From NCBI GenBank assembly GCA_014904845.1, contig MU119232.1, positions 1 through 64,000 of the forward strand: a DNA stretch of 64,000 nucleotides. Reading direction: 5' to 3'. The stretch is from Acephala macrosclerotiorum (lineage: Eukaryota > Ascomycota > Leotiomycetes > Helotiales > Mollisiaceae). Positions 1 through 12,003 of this stretch are shown piece by piece. The notes beneath the pieces were generated by a model. That model had not been told where the DNA came from, ran no database searches, and worked only from the letters and a program-made list of their open reading frames with translations. Made by a program: the position numbers and the translations under genes. The first letter of the stretch is position 1. Each line of letters begins with the position of its first letter.

Positions 1-95
1 CCCTAACCCTAACCCTAACCCTAACCCTAACCCTAACCCTAACCCTAACCCTAACCCTAACCCTAACCCTAACCCTAACCCTAACCCTAACCCTA
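1..95. repeat. Telomere repeat array (CCCTAA)n, left chromosome end
   Basis: The first 90 bases are 15 perfect CCCTAA units, followed by a partial unit (ccct) before unrelated AT-rich sequence. This is the C-rich strand of the TTAGGG telomere used by most filamentous fungi, and its position at base 1 with the repeat running off the edge marks a true left chromosome end rather than an interstitial block. Confidence 0.98.
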
Positions 96-1110
96 TTGTT
101 TAGATTTTAAAAGATTCAGTTCTTAATTTACGAATAAAAAAATATTAATAATAAATTTCGTTTTTTTATGAAATTTATATTTTTTTTTTTTTTTAATTCT
201 TTTTTTTTTACGAATTTTTCTATTTATATATTTCTCGATAATATTTTTAGATTTTTTATAATTAATACGTAATATAATAATATAATTTTTTTTAATCGTT
301 TTATAATTAATATTTTATATTATCGTTTTTCGATATTTATAACGTTATAATTAAAAAGAAATTTAACGAATTTAATATTGATTTATTTTGTATTAATTTT
401 TCAATTTTTCGAATTTTTTTAATAATATATTTTCGATTTTTTTTTAATATATTATACGTATTTTTATTTTTCAAATAAATATTAATATTATTAAATAAAA
501 TTATATATCGATATTTTAAATATACGATTAAACGTAGTTCTAATAAATATACAAATGAATTTATAATATTTATAAATCAAATTAATTTAATTATTCGATT
601 TAAAAATTCGATTATTTTAAATTATTTTATATGTTTTTTTATTCAATGTATTTTTAATTCGTATTTTAAACTTTTACGTATTATATTTTATTACAATTTT
701 ATATTTTATATTTTTATATTTTTATATTCATTTTATATTTAAAATCTCGGATTTTATTGATTGAATTTGTGTATTTACTTTTTTTTTATTAAAAATCCAA
801 TTATTAAACAACGATCGTAATAAGTAATTTTATAATAAATTTTAATTTAATATTTTGACGAAATTAGTATCGTATATATTGAAATCAATTTATATTCGAA
901 TTTGAATTGCATTCGAGTTTATTTAAATGTAATTTAAATAAATCAAATTGATTAAATCAATTTGATTATTTCGATAAATTTATATTAATAGTTTGTATAA
1001 AAAAATAAACTAATTACACTAAAATTGATTTAAGAATAATAATTAAAGAAATAAACTAATTACATTGAAATTAATTTAAGAATAATAAATAGATTGTTTT
1101 GAGTCTTTGT
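96..1110. repeat. AT-rich subtelomeric tract with RIP-like composition
   Basis: About 1 kb of very AT-rich sequence with no usable reading frame. The remaining cytosines sit mostly in CpG, while CpA, CpT and CpC are scarce; TpA is abundant. That is the footprint expected after repeat-induced point mutation of a former repeat. No recognisable element or helicase gene remains. Confidence 0.85.
1003..1088. repeat. Two-copy tandem repeat, period about 46 bp
   Basis: Two imperfect copies of a segment beginning aaataaactaattaca occur at about 1003-1042 and 1049-1088. Each continues through a gatttaagaataata-like end, with a few substitutions between copies. It lies at the inner edge of the AT-rich tract. 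Confidence 0.7.
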
Positions 1111-1644
1111 TAAAGTGATTGAAATATTAAATATTTTGTCTCGAGAAAGCGTATCTTTTATACATGAACAGTCAAAGCTTATCTTAAGGTCTTGAGAAGA
1201 CACTAAGAGTTTGATAACTTTCAGATTGCGAGGATTATCAAGCGGTGAGCAAGCAATTCTTCATCAAACTCTTCATCGGATAGTGCTTACTACCATCGAA
1301 TGGTAGCAGCGCCGTGAGTCGGCCGCTCATTCTACTCTCGGAATCTCGGATTCCTGCCATGGGCCAATCAATTTCGCTTTCCAACTGACAAGAATCTCAG
1401 AACCGTAGAAGCTTTTCGAAGCTAATAACAAAAGCTCCATTGAATGATGCATGCGGGGTAAGCCGCCAGACTAGCTAACGCCTGACTGTATCCCGCGTTA
1501 TACGTTCAGCTCAATCAATGGCATGTAGGGTATTCAACAAATGACGGCATGAGCTGCTTGAAGAGGCAAAAATCAACCACAAAATGCCTTTACCAGAATG
1601 ATAGTACAGTACTCAACATCTCGAATCTCCCAATCTTGGGCATA
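1111..1644. other. Non-coding spacer between AT-rich tract and transposon
   Basis: Base composition returns to normal here. I see no convincing reading frame, repeat or RNA gene; it is the flank into which the pogo-like element inserted. Confidence 0.6.
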
Positions 1645-3490
1645 CAGTCAAACCTCGCCATAAGGATAGCCTTCGGAGACAATAAAATTAAAGATATATT
1701 GAAGTATTCTTATATCAAAAATGACGTAATCAAAGTTTCATTTTTCTACAAAAAAAGAGTCCAAGTTTCTTTGAATCTTACTATTAATCCGCAACGCTAT
1801 AAGATCTCTTGTAAGATCATCTAACGCTCGAATACTCCTTGATTCATCTGCTTTAGTAAGCTCAAATCGTTGTAACGTTTCAAGAGCCCGAATAATTTCA
1901 GCAATAGAAGGTAAAAACTCTTTTTCTTCTTCTTTTTCCTCTTCGTTCTCATCCTTATTTGCTTTGTATATTTCTATGATTGCTTCCATTATATTCTCGT
2001 CTTCATCAATTATTTGTTCTTCCAGTGGTAAAACAAATTCGTCAATCGTTAATGCGTTTCCAATCTTTGGAAGTTTTGCAATTTGTACTCGAAGTGCTTC
2101 TCGCTCTACTATACTCTTATTAATCGTAGAGCCGATATTAGAAGGTTTCTTTGTAATAATTGATTTTTAAAAGTAACGAGAAATAGTTGCATTTGTAATA
2201 CAATTATTCTAAGCAATTCGCGTCCATTGTATAGTCTTCAAAAGTGTAATCGTTTTCTTTGGATCTTTATTAATCTGCAATTGCCGTAGAATATATTCAA
2301 CCTATTGCCGTCGATAATTGAGTTTGAAACATGCAATTATTCCTTGATCGAGAGGCTACCAAAGAGAAGTTGTATTCGAAGGAAGTCATCGAATTTTAAC
2401 ATTAGATAATGCATTTAATCTACCGACTTTTTCAACTTTTAATTCATAGCCAGAGAAATTATCGAGCAAAAGAATAATCGTACGTCCATGCATCTTATTG
2501 TTGAACTACTGTAGAAACCTCTTACAAATTATACCTATCATCTATTTCGACTTGTTATATTCGTAGATAATTCGAAGGTTTTGGCGGTTTATATGCTTAA
2601 AACAACGAGGATTCTTCGAGCGTCCAATAATCCAAGGGTCCAACTTCTTACTTCCATTCGCATTTGTACACAAAGCAATCGTAATTCTGTTTTTACTTCT
2701 CTTTCTACCAGCTGTTTGTTCGGTAGCTAATGAGCGGTTTGGTTGAAGCTTCCAAAAGAGCCCTATCTCGTCCATATTGAAAATATCGCGGGGGTAGTAG
2801 GTAGAGCATTCGATTCGCAGATTTTTTATTTGCTTGATTACTGTCTCGGACGTAATTTCAGTAGATGCTGCTTCTCCATACTGTTTGTATTCCTTGATAT
2901 TATGCCTTTTCTTGAAATTATCCAACTAGTCATTCGATTACTTAGGCTCTTCTTTATTTCGATATTGCAGTAATTGTATTCAGATCTTGTGTACTTGTGC
3001 CTTTAGAATATCGCTCGTGATAATTGCCTTCTTTTTTTGCATTTGCTGTTGCCAATGAAACAATGCGACTTCGAGATCAGGATATTCGCTATTGTAATTG
3101 CGTTTGGAGTCTAGTTGACTAGACTTGCGGTTAAGATCATCGAGGTAATCGTACGTAAAAGATATAATCTTCGATATTTGGTTTTAAATTAAGACTCTAT
3201 CGCCAGGTTGAGCTGCAAACCATACTCCAATTGCTGTTTGTGATTCGCCGGTTTCAGCGCGGCGACGACGAATATTACGTCTCTCGAGATCAGTGATTGC
3301 GGTACGTTTGAAGGCCATATTGTATAAGGATAATTAGGTGAGAGATAAAGTTTAAAAAACAAAGTTGTAAGGATTATTCTAATATCGGGGTTATCCTTAA
3401 TTTTCACTCAAAAATCGGTGGAACCGAACAAATCATTCTTATTGGTGGGGTATTCTTATGTCACATGATCCTTATGGCGAGGTTTGACTG
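1645..3490 (-). mobile_element. pogo/Tigger-type DNA transposon, complete but inactivated
   Basis: The element is bounded by perfect 23-bp terminal inverted repeats at 1645-1667 and 3468-3490, starting CAGTCAAACC, and is flanked on both sides by a TA dinucleotide (1643-1644 and 3491-3492), the target duplication typical of the Tc1/mariner/pogo superfamily. It is about 1.85 kb long and carries one transposase frame on the minus strand. The ends are identical although the coding region is riddled with stop codons. Confidence 0.93.
1738..3318 (-). pseudogene. pogo-like (DDE_1) transposase, RIP-inactivated
   Basis: Read as one continuous frame from an ATG at 3318 to a TGA at 1738, this is 526 codons, the usual length for pogo/Tigger transposases. 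The N-terminal part has the helix-turn-helix/CENP-B-like region. The catalytic triad is recognisable as NMDEIG, LLLDNFSG and PLDQGII. The frame holds ten stop codons, at codons 45, 113, 127, 131, 259, 271, 321, 339, 370 and 384, and no frameshift. Several fall where the family has Trp or Gln, so TGG-to-TAG/TGA or CAG/CAA-to-TAG/TAA changes explain them. That pattern fits RIP rather than random decay. No functional protein can be made. Confidence 0.92.
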
Positions 3491-3752
3491 TACTTTCAAA
3501 TGGGAAGTGGGTCGACGACCCTTGGTTGGTGCGGGAATCTAGAGGTTTTGTTGGGCGGGAATTTCAGGCTGACACAGCCTTCTCGGTTGGTCTTGACAAG
3601 CTGGGCAATTGAAGATGGTTAAGCTCCTGTTTTGACGCCGTGGCCTGGCAAGACAGCCTCAAACTCAAATGCCCTGCAAGGAATTTTCACACGGAAATGT
3701 TTTAAGGTCATGAAATATATTCTTTGATTTTTACGTATCGTACAGAGTATGA

Positions 3753-6700
3753 TTACAACTCGGTTTCAACTATAGCCATTAGCAAAGCTCGGGACATTTT
3801 GAAAAAGATACTTACCTCCAGGTTCCCTTCCCTTCATACTAAATCGCCCTTTGATTTTATGCCCAAGAACTTTCGCCTCATCCTTGGTGAACTTCAAGTG
3901 CCTCAACGCCTTGATATTCATTGGACCGCGCTGCTTTCGATGTAACTCGGCCTTTTGAGCACCTTTGTCTTGCTTCTGCCTCCTCTTCTTCAACTCCTCG
4001 TCATCAATCTCGGAATCTGTGAGATCCTCTTGAATACCCAAGCCTGAGTCATCATCCGAGTAGATCGACGGAGCGGAGGCATATTCGGTCAACTCTTTGC
4101 CGAAGTTTGGCGCTTTGCCTCCTTGGAAGTCATCGACCTCTTTTTCAACGCCCTCTCCTTGAGGTACTCGAACAACATTCTCGTCGCCATCGTCCCCCTC
4201 CCCGTCGGAGTCATCTTGCTTCGCGTCGGGTCCATCCACCTTACCATTCTGCATGAGATCCTTCACTGTCTCAGGAGTCTCACGCTTGACGATACTTGTT
4301 CTGTAACCTTCTGCGACACTGCATCGCCATGACTCGAACGTTTCATGATCATCATTGGTCTTGATCCACTGTGTGTGCGAATTGTCCATACCCATCTTGA
4401 ATCTCAGAATCAGGTTGAGGGTTCCAATCTTCTCAAGGGCATCCCTTTCTTGGCCCTGGCCATCTGAGAGGTAGTTTTGAGTGATCCGTTTCGATACAGG
4501 AGACTTGTACACAGGAAGACTCAAGACGGTCTCCTTGTTATCCTCCAAATCGCACAGCCACGACACAGCGAAGGCGGTCGGCTTTCTGTTGCCTTGCTTA
4601 AAGAATTCAAATCTCACTGGAGCTTGGTACCTATGACGTACAGGTAGGATTATCCTGCGCTCTTGCATCTGGTTCTCTCCCTCCGCGATCTGCTGAAGGT
4701 CCCAAGCAAGTCCATGCTCGTTGCTCTTTTCAATCCACCTTCGAGAGATCGATGCTTTCCCCACATCAGTGTGGACAGCGATGCGAGAGCCAGACAATTG
4801 ACCGCTTGCGTCACCCTCCACCAGCACCTTTTGGCCCAATACCTCTACTGAACCCAGATCCCAACCCAAGAGTGGCTTTGGTAATCTCAAATTCACTGAG
4901 CGAAATAGAACTGATACCGTGATCCTTCCATATCCCATTCCACCATCGAGAGCATAAACAGCAGTGCTTTGAGATGAAGTCAGCAAGATCTCACTGAGCT
5001 TTAATGCCACAGCACCGAGAATTGGATCGTGTTCTCTGTGAACTGAGTTGCGGCAAGTGATTGTGAAAACAGCATTTCTCCAATCTCGTACAAACCTCTC
5101 CGTCTGTGCGTTGAAGATAGGAGCTGAAGACTTGACTTTTGTTCTAGTCTTGAAGACCAACTCGTCATTCTGCAGGATGGTGCAATACGACGATGGGAGG
5201 TCATCGGACTCCTCATCTGTGTTTTCTCCAGTGATCTGAGCAGGTGTCCATGGCTTGTAATTGCCAAAGCTACCTGAAGGTCGTTCGATCTCAAGGTTCT
5301 CAATTTGATGAATGAGAATGGAACAGATGCCAGTAGGAAGGGAGGGATCAGGAGGGATTGTGGTCACATCAATCTCTTGCTGGGTTGTGACCACACCCTT
5401 GTCATCATCAAACTCTGGTCGATGTCTGATCTCCTCGGGTACAGCAACGTTCTTTCCGTCTGTCTTCATCGATGCCTTGAACTCTGAACGAGAGAAGTAG
5501 CCAATGTCCCAGTAGAGGTGCCCGGGCAACTTCTCTCCTTTCTCGTCACACAACTCATCTACTCGTTCCGTTATGGCATTGGCATGGTTCTTGATCAAAT
5601 CTCTGATGTCAAAATCGACCTTCCCGACGACGTCGTCTGCTGTGATCATATCAGAGTCCCAAAGTTCGACTGACAACTTCTCGCCAGCTGTGAGTTGATC
5701 TTGATAAACGAGGAGACATGTCTGCTCGCTCCAAACTGGATTGAGTTCTTGCTCGATGATCCTGGTGCAATATTGTGGCTTTCCAAATTCTGAGTAGGCC
5801 AACGTGATGAAAGGGTCGCTCTTGCCAGAACGGTCTTGCGCTGCAATGCCTTCCGCACGTTTGATCCTGATGTAAATCAGTCCCATGGCATCAGTCTCCT
5901 TCTTGACAGAATCTCCTTGTAGCATCTTCGACATGTCCATGATGAGGGACTTGGGAGCAACATAAATATCCAAAGCAGCCGCGATAGATGAGTTGACGAA
6001 ACCAGAAATGAGTGGTAAGTCAAGAACGTTGATTCCTTTTGAGGTTAGTGGGACAGCGGATGCATCGATTTTGGGAAGGCCCATGAAGGTGAAGGTTACA
6101 TTCTTGAGGAAAGGCGGGCTTGGAGTAAGTTGAAATCGAAGCCTAACTGTTCCGATGATGCCGTTCAATTCGACGAAGATTGGCAAAGGGACGCCAACAA
6201 GACCTTGCACACCAAGATAGAAGATGACCTCAAGATGCAAGTTCTTTGCCTTTCCGATAACGCCCTTCGCTGGGATGGCATGATATGCGAAGGACATCTC
6301 GAGGTTGTAGTACTTCATGTCTGGGTCATCCTCTCCCTCCAATTCACGTTGTTCCTTGTTCTTATCCTTATCTTCCTGTGATGCCTCGCCACCTCGAGCC
6401 TTGTCCTTTGCCGTGCTATCTCCTTCAGCCGAAGGCAAGGCTCGTAGGGATAATATCTTAAATGCTTGGTCTCCAAGTCCAATGGAAGAAACACGAACGT
6501 TCTGGATCAACGCCGGAGGAACAGATGCTTGCATAACGTCTTCAAGAGTATCTGCCATTGCCGCAAACATCTCTGGATTGATCAAAGTCCAGACGATACC
6601 AACAAGAGAGTTCAACCACTCCACGGATTCAGGGACGAGGGACTCGGTCGCAGCGATAGCTCGATTCCGCTCGGCATCCCAGTTCACTGCATTTGCATCT

Positions 6701-7350
6701 TCCTGTATATTACGCAGCCATAGGTGAATGCCACATGCAATGATGATCCCTGCGGAAAAGGAGGCAAAGAAGGATTTGAATCCCCAACCAAGAAAGAGTC
6801 CATTGAGAACGATGGTCCCAACGATGACTCCAATTTCAGTCCCTTTGACAGCCCCCTCAAGAGCATAGAAAGAGCGTTTGAGGTCTGCAAGAGGAATTGG
6901 ATGGTATATGACTTCTCGATTCTTCGAGCGATGCAGGAAGTCTTTTGATCTCTCTGGGTCGGCTTCTGGCGGAGCTAGCTCATCGAGTGTCTGTCTGTAG
7001 TGCTCTCCATCTCCTCTGGGAAGATAGCTAGCATTGGGAACTGTGATTGTAGGCTTGCGAATGGATGCCTCAAAATCTCCATCGACATCCTGTATTATGA
7101 CTTCGTTCTTGGTTGTAGGATCGATCACTCGTCTGCGTGATGCTGCCTTCGCCTGTGCGATCTTCTCGGAGTCCTTCCCTGATGCTGCCTTTGATGCATC
7201 GGACTGCTGGAGGTTGAGTCGTTCCGCGAGCTCCTTTCCGAGCTTTTGAATAGTAGGAACCTGTTATTTGGAACATTAGCATATAAGCTACGAATCTCGT
7301 TGAGGTCCAGGAATAAAAATTACTTTGTTCCTTGCAGAGTATGGTGGCAT
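3753..7350 (-). CDS. Tricalbin-like membrane-contact-site protein (SMP + C2 domains), paralog A
   Basis: A likely ER membrane protein that tethers and moves lipid at membrane contact sites, as known for tricalbins/extended synaptotagmins. My model has three exons (7350-7324, 7260-3816, 3769-3753), giving 1162 aa. The 9-codon first exon and the short last exon (new end GVETEL) each have good splice sites, GTAAGT at the 3' one. Two hydrophobic segments lie at about residues 151-168 and 174-190, followed by an SMP domain (about 218-453, starting PESVEWLNSL), a first C2 domain (about 466-573) and a second (about 653-790). The first C2 keeps acidic loop residues (SGKSDPF, WDSD), so calcium binding is plausible. 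The C-terminus is acidic, then basic. Its divergent neighbour is a paralog. Confidence is high for the family and good for the ends. Confidence 0.9.
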
Positions 7351-7738
7351 GTTGACTGTCGATTTCCGACTACTGCAACCCGTACTCGGACAAAGATATC
7401 AAGATATTTCGTTCTTTTGGATGGATGAAATTTTGAATTTCAATTGTCCCAGTGCTCATGGGGCATGGACGAAGTACAAAAGAACTGAAATACCATAGCT
7501 GTTAGATCGAAAATATCAAGAAACGATGTGATCACACCTGTCGCGTTGCCCAAGCCAATGACGCAGGTTGCAGGGATTCGCGGGACGAACGTACAGTACG
7601 TCATATCTCCACGTTCCTTGAATTCAGCCTCATCAAATCCAATTTCTTCATGAAGAGATTGCGGTCTTTTAATCTGCCAGATCCTAAGCACTGCGAATTG
7701 TGGTCAGAGTGAAGGTTCGCCCTATGGAATTTCCAGAT
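7351..7738. promoter_or_regulatory. Shared divergent promoter of the two tricalbin-like paralogs
   Basis: These 388 bp separate the two start codons and must hold both promoters. A minus-strand reading frame of about 80 codons inside it resembles nothing and has no ATG of known type, so I treat it as chance. I see no clear TATA box. Confidence 0.5.
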
Positions 7739-10700
7739 ATGGACTCTTCAGCGACCACATCGGGCAGCCAGCCAAATACAGTAAGTTGCTCCTTCCCCTG
7801 ATTTTCCCACAATTCGCAGAGCATTCAATCCTGCATTGCAGAGATACGGAGGCTTCATCAGTTCTTCCAGGCCCTCGATCCTTTCCAGGCGTGCCGTATG
7901 GTTCATGTGTTCCGGTTGGCGCTCGCTAACAGAATCCAGGGAGCAGAAGTAGCTCCTCGGAAACCCGTTCCAACCTCAACTCCCAACGATCCTTTACGAG
8001 CTGAACCAACACAGTATAGCCAAACCTGCTCAGAACGAAACCCCCCTCCGAATATCCAAGCATTTCGAGAACAAGAACGAAAGCGGCAGGAAGCATCTCA
8101 ACGATACTTCGCCGAGACGAATACGCAGAAACAGAACTCGAAAGACACTGAAAACAAGCAAGGGCAGAGCGACACGAAAGATCACGCAGCAGGTACAGAT
8201 GGCGACGGCCCTAAAGCTGGAGAAACGGACGATATTCCAATTGGAGCTGAGAAATCGAACGTCCTCTTCCACCCAACAGCCGAGGTAAACTTCGACCGAG
8301 TCTTCCAGACAATCCACAAAGATCTGCGGCAGGTGTCATACATAATTTTTGGATCGATTGTCGTTCTGGACTGGTTGTTCATCGGAGGCGGCTTCAGGGG
8401 GCTATTAAAGTCGTTGTTCCCTGCTCTTGGAATAACAGGAACCGTTTTCCTCATACTTACGACAGTCTCAAAATCTGCTGCCAACAGGAAGGTGGACCAG
8501 AACGAGCCTAAGACGGAGAGATTAAAGTACGTTCCCGAATCAGTGGAATGGATGAACAGCTTGGTGGAAACATTATGGGAAACTCTGCAACAAAGCTTTT
8601 TCGACAATATTGCATCCCAGGTTAACGACGCGATCAAACCGTACATGCCTGAGGGTGTACCTGCATCAGTAAAGATAACCGGTCTCAGCCACGGCTGCCA
8701 TTCTGTCCGGGTTCTGTCCATGAGATCACTTCCCAATTCCGAGTTTGGCGATATGGTTCCTACTCATGGAATTGATAAATCAGGATCAGTCGACCAGGCA
8801 AAAGAACGCGAGAAGGCTGTCGAAAGAGAGGAAGGTGGGGTGTTTTACAATCTGGAGATCGCGATCGCTTACCATGAAGCCCCTTTTCGACCCCGCAAAG
8901 ATCACATGCACGTCGACATTCTCGCTATGCTTGGACCCGTCCCCCTTCCTATCTTCATACAGGTCAAAGAATTTGTTGCCACCATTCGCATTCGACTCCA
9001 AATGCATCCAGATCTTCCTTTCCTCAAGAATGTCACATTTGCATTGACAGAGAATCCAAAGATCAACGCATGTGTATCGCTCGGAGCACCTTGGGCGCTG
9101 GACCTCCTCAACCTCCCAATTATCGACAGTGTTCTTGTCTCGCAAATACATGCTGCTGCTGCAGATTTTGTTCAGCCCAAGTCGATGAGTTTGGATATGA
9201 CCGTCTACATTGGCGGTTCTGATCAAAAGGATGACACGGAGGCCATTGGTGTTTTGTTCGTCAAGATACACCGAGCTAGAGCTCTGGCTCGTCAGGACAC
9301 AAGAGGTCCTGGCGCAGATCCATACCTGACTATTGCCTTCAGCAAGTACGAAAAGCCCATGTACTCTACTCGGATCATCAAAGGTGATCGGAACCCAGTC
9401 TGGGAAGAATCCGCCATCATCATGATCCGAGCAGAGCATGTAAAGCGCCAAGAGAATGTCTTATTGCGATTATGGGACTCCGACACAACTGGCTCTGACG
9501 ATATTTCTGGCATTTGCGAATTTCCTCTCCAGGAGCTCATCCTAAAGGCGAAACAGATGCAAAAGCGAGAGGACCAACTCCAAGGCGATGTTGCTGGTAC
9601 CGATGCTGAAGGTGTCCTCGAATGGGAGATTGGCTACTTCCCTCGAGCAGAGTATGAGAAGGCTTTACGAACTGATGCCAAGGATCCTCGAGACCATCAC
9701 GGAGAGAAAGTTGAGGTTCTCAATGAAAAAAAGACACAGAATGCTCAGAACACAGTACCCGATCCAAATCTTCCATCGGGAATCCTGGGCTTGACCATCC
9801 ACCAGTGCATCAATGTTCAAGTTGATAACCCAAACAAGAAGTCAATGGGACACATTCAAGTTCGTGGTCAGGACTCAGATGGTGAGGACAATGAGGAGGA
9901 CGAGACCGTCGACATTGACTATATCCCTTCCCTGTACGTCACCGCAGACATCAACGACAAACTCGTGTACAGAACCAGAGTCAAAAATATCACCAATGCC
10001 CCGAGCTTCAACTCGAGCACAGAAACATACGTGCGTGATTGGCGACTTGCTACTCTCACCCTTTCTGTTTGGGATACGCGAAAGAAGAGTCGTGACTGCC
10101 TCGTTGGTGTTGTTGCGCTGAGCATGTCGGACGTCTTCCACGAGTCCTCCTCGGTGGTTAAATTCTATGACTTGAAAGGTGGAGCAGGAACAGGTCGAAT
10201 TCGAGTAAGTATGATCTTCCGATCGATGAGGATGAAGCTTGAAGAGTCACTCCTTGGATACGACGTTGGCTCGTTTGTTTTCTCGTCACCGATTATAGCC
10301 ACTGGGGGGATGCATACCAGCAAATTGAGGCTCCGAACATCAGCTTCTCAACGGCTGCTGAAGAAGGGTTCGAACTCAGATGGCGCAATTTTATACATGC
10401 TTGAGAAGGACGAAGAGTTCCTTCCTGTACACTACAGATACATGAGCCCCCTGGTCTTTGAATTCGCTAGCGCTGCAGAGAAGGTTCCCAGCCCTCTTGG
10501 CAGCAAGAAGCACTTCGCTGTGTTGTGGCTATACAAGCTGCTCGATAACAAAGAGAACACTTTCACCTTATCAATTTACAAGACGGACAACCCCAATCGA
10601 CTCACCCAGAATGTGGTGTATGAATCTGACGACACGATGAAGTTGGAAAAGATCGGAGAAGTGAAGTTCAGCGGCAGGTTCAAGGCAGGACTAGATGATT

Positions 10701-10914
10701 CGCACAAGGAGGTCTTACATAATCACGACCATTGGAGCACATACCAATCGTGGGTGGCTGCAAGGAAGAGTGGTAAGTGAGTGCGGGCGTCCCTCTTTTA
10801 TGATGTTGTTGACAAGTTCTAGGGCAACGGGATATACAAGCAAATCGGACGACAAGCGGCCAGGTGGACAGGTTGGCGCAGGGGATTAAAAAGAGTCAGT
10901 CAATACATGTCTGA
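7739..10914 (+). CDS. Tricalbin-like membrane-contact-site protein (SMP + C2 domains), paralog B
   Basis: Paralog of the divergent neighbour, sharing the PESVEW-NSLV SMP start, the FLKNVTF block and two C2 domains. My model has four exons (7739-7780, 7842-7895, 7940-10772, 10823-10914), giving 1006 aa. The two short 5' exons are joined by GTAAGT and GTATGG donors with a gctaac branch site. The last donor, GTAAGTGAG, replaces an apparent stop at 10780. Two hydrophobic segments lie at about 165-181 and 192-208. The first C2 has GADPYLT and WDSD, again suggesting calcium binding. The N-terminus is Gln/Lys-rich and probably disordered. The 3' end is the least certain part: a further intron is possible, or termination at 10780 if the last intron is retained. 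Confidence 0.86.
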
Positions 10915-11130
10915 GCATCATGGATGGCAATGTAACATACCTAATTATAGCCCGTCATCAAGATTCGCGACCAAACTGGCGAATCAACAGAGAATGTGTA
11001 TAGCAATAACTTGTGCCTCTTGAATCATGTCAGTGATTCACCCTTTTGCAAGCCATTAGAAACAATCTGCCTTTCTCTATTGGTTGTAAGTAGTGTTATC
11101 TTCATTCCTTGCATTCTCTATCGTTCGAAC

Positions 11131-11967
11131 ATGAACAGCCAGATTCCAAAAAACTGCGGTATTGGGCTTGAAACCATGGAAGACGATGAACTTGCCGAAT
11201 ATGTCCAAGAGGAAGACCTTGAAGAATCTGTCCAAAGTTTCCTGAAAGAACTCAACATTTTGAAAGTCTTGCCGTCCTCAAGGAGGCAACTTCCTTCTTC
11301 CACTGAAAAGCACGATGAAGTGCCGCCGACCCCAAAAAGGAATGATCAGAACGTTGAGGAACATTCTACAGCTGACGATGGTTTCCAGGTACGAGAGATT
11401 GAAGGGGACATCACCGAAGTCAAAGAAAGAATGGGCGAAGCTACTTTATACTTCGATGCGCAGCTCGAAGCAGAACAAAAGACATCTCACCGAGGCAGAG
11501 GGGACATATTTACCTCGAACCCCGGAGAACGAGAAAAGAGCCAGAGTCCACACACTGATCCCGACTTCATAGAATCCCCAGCTTCCTCATCCTCACAATC
11601 TTCACTTCCTTCCTACACCTTGGGGCAAGGGATGATCTCAAGAAAGATTGCAGATTCGATGATGAGTGGCAGAGATGGTAATGAGAACAGTGACGAGGCT
11701 ATCATCGAGATGGCCGGAGAGCACACTGGCGAGATTGAATCAGGGGAAGAGGGAGATGCCGCTGCGAAGGAGGATAAGGCCAAGAAGGCGGGGTACAAAA
11801 GCAGTGACGCAAATGGGAGCGACGATGAGAGTGAAGATGAGGGTGATCCCAATGAGGTTGAAATCGATGTTGAGACGAACAAGATCAAGATAGATCAGGT
11901 CAAGCTAGCAGCTGTTGTAACTTTGGTACTGTTGGCTCTGATGTGGAAGTTGGAGCCTCAGCCTTAG
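11131..11967 (+). CDS. Acidic tail-anchored protein of unknown function
   Basis: I do not recognise this 278-aa protein. The open frame extends upstream to 10996, but the first in-frame ATG is at 11131. It is very acidic and Ser/Glu-rich, with low-complexity runs (for example ASSSSQSSLPS and a Glu/Asp-rich stretch near the C-terminus), and ends in a single hydrophobic segment of about 17 residues (KLAAVVTLVLLALMW) only a few residues from the stop. That architecture suggests a C-terminally anchored membrane protein with a disordered cytosolic region. It lies just downstream of tricalbin-like paralog B on the same strand and converges on the catalase gene. An undetected 5' exon is possible, because a GTAAGT lies just upstream. 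Confidence 0.6.
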   Translation: MNSQIPKNCGIGLETMEDDELAEYVQEEDLEESVQSFLKELNILKVLPSSRRQLPSSTEKHDEVPPTPKRNDQNVEEHSTADDGFQVREIEGDITEVKERMGEATLYFDAQLEAEQKTSHRGRGDIFTSNPGEREKSQSPHTDPDFIESPASSSSQSSLPSYTLGQGMISRKIADSMMSGRDGNENSDEAIIEMAGEHTGEIESGEEGDAAAKEDKAKKAGYKSSDANGSDDESEDEGDPNEVEIDVETNKIKIDQVKLAAVVTLVLLALMWKLEPQP

Positions 11968-12003
11968 TTGAGAATGAAATTCCTATGGTATTAGCATTGT
12001 AGC

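Noticed and set aside
3189..3407. 72-codon minus-strand frame at the start of the pogo element
   Set aside because: It is in a different frame from the transposase; the true N-terminus reads from 3318 through a stop codon at codon 45.
7440..7691. 83-codon minus-strand frame in the divergent tricalbin promoter
   Set aside because: No recognisable sequence, and it would occupy the whole shared promoter.
8786..9451. 221-codon open frame antisense to tricalbin-like paralog B
   Set aside because: Fully overlaps the SMP-C2 coding region and resembles no protein family.
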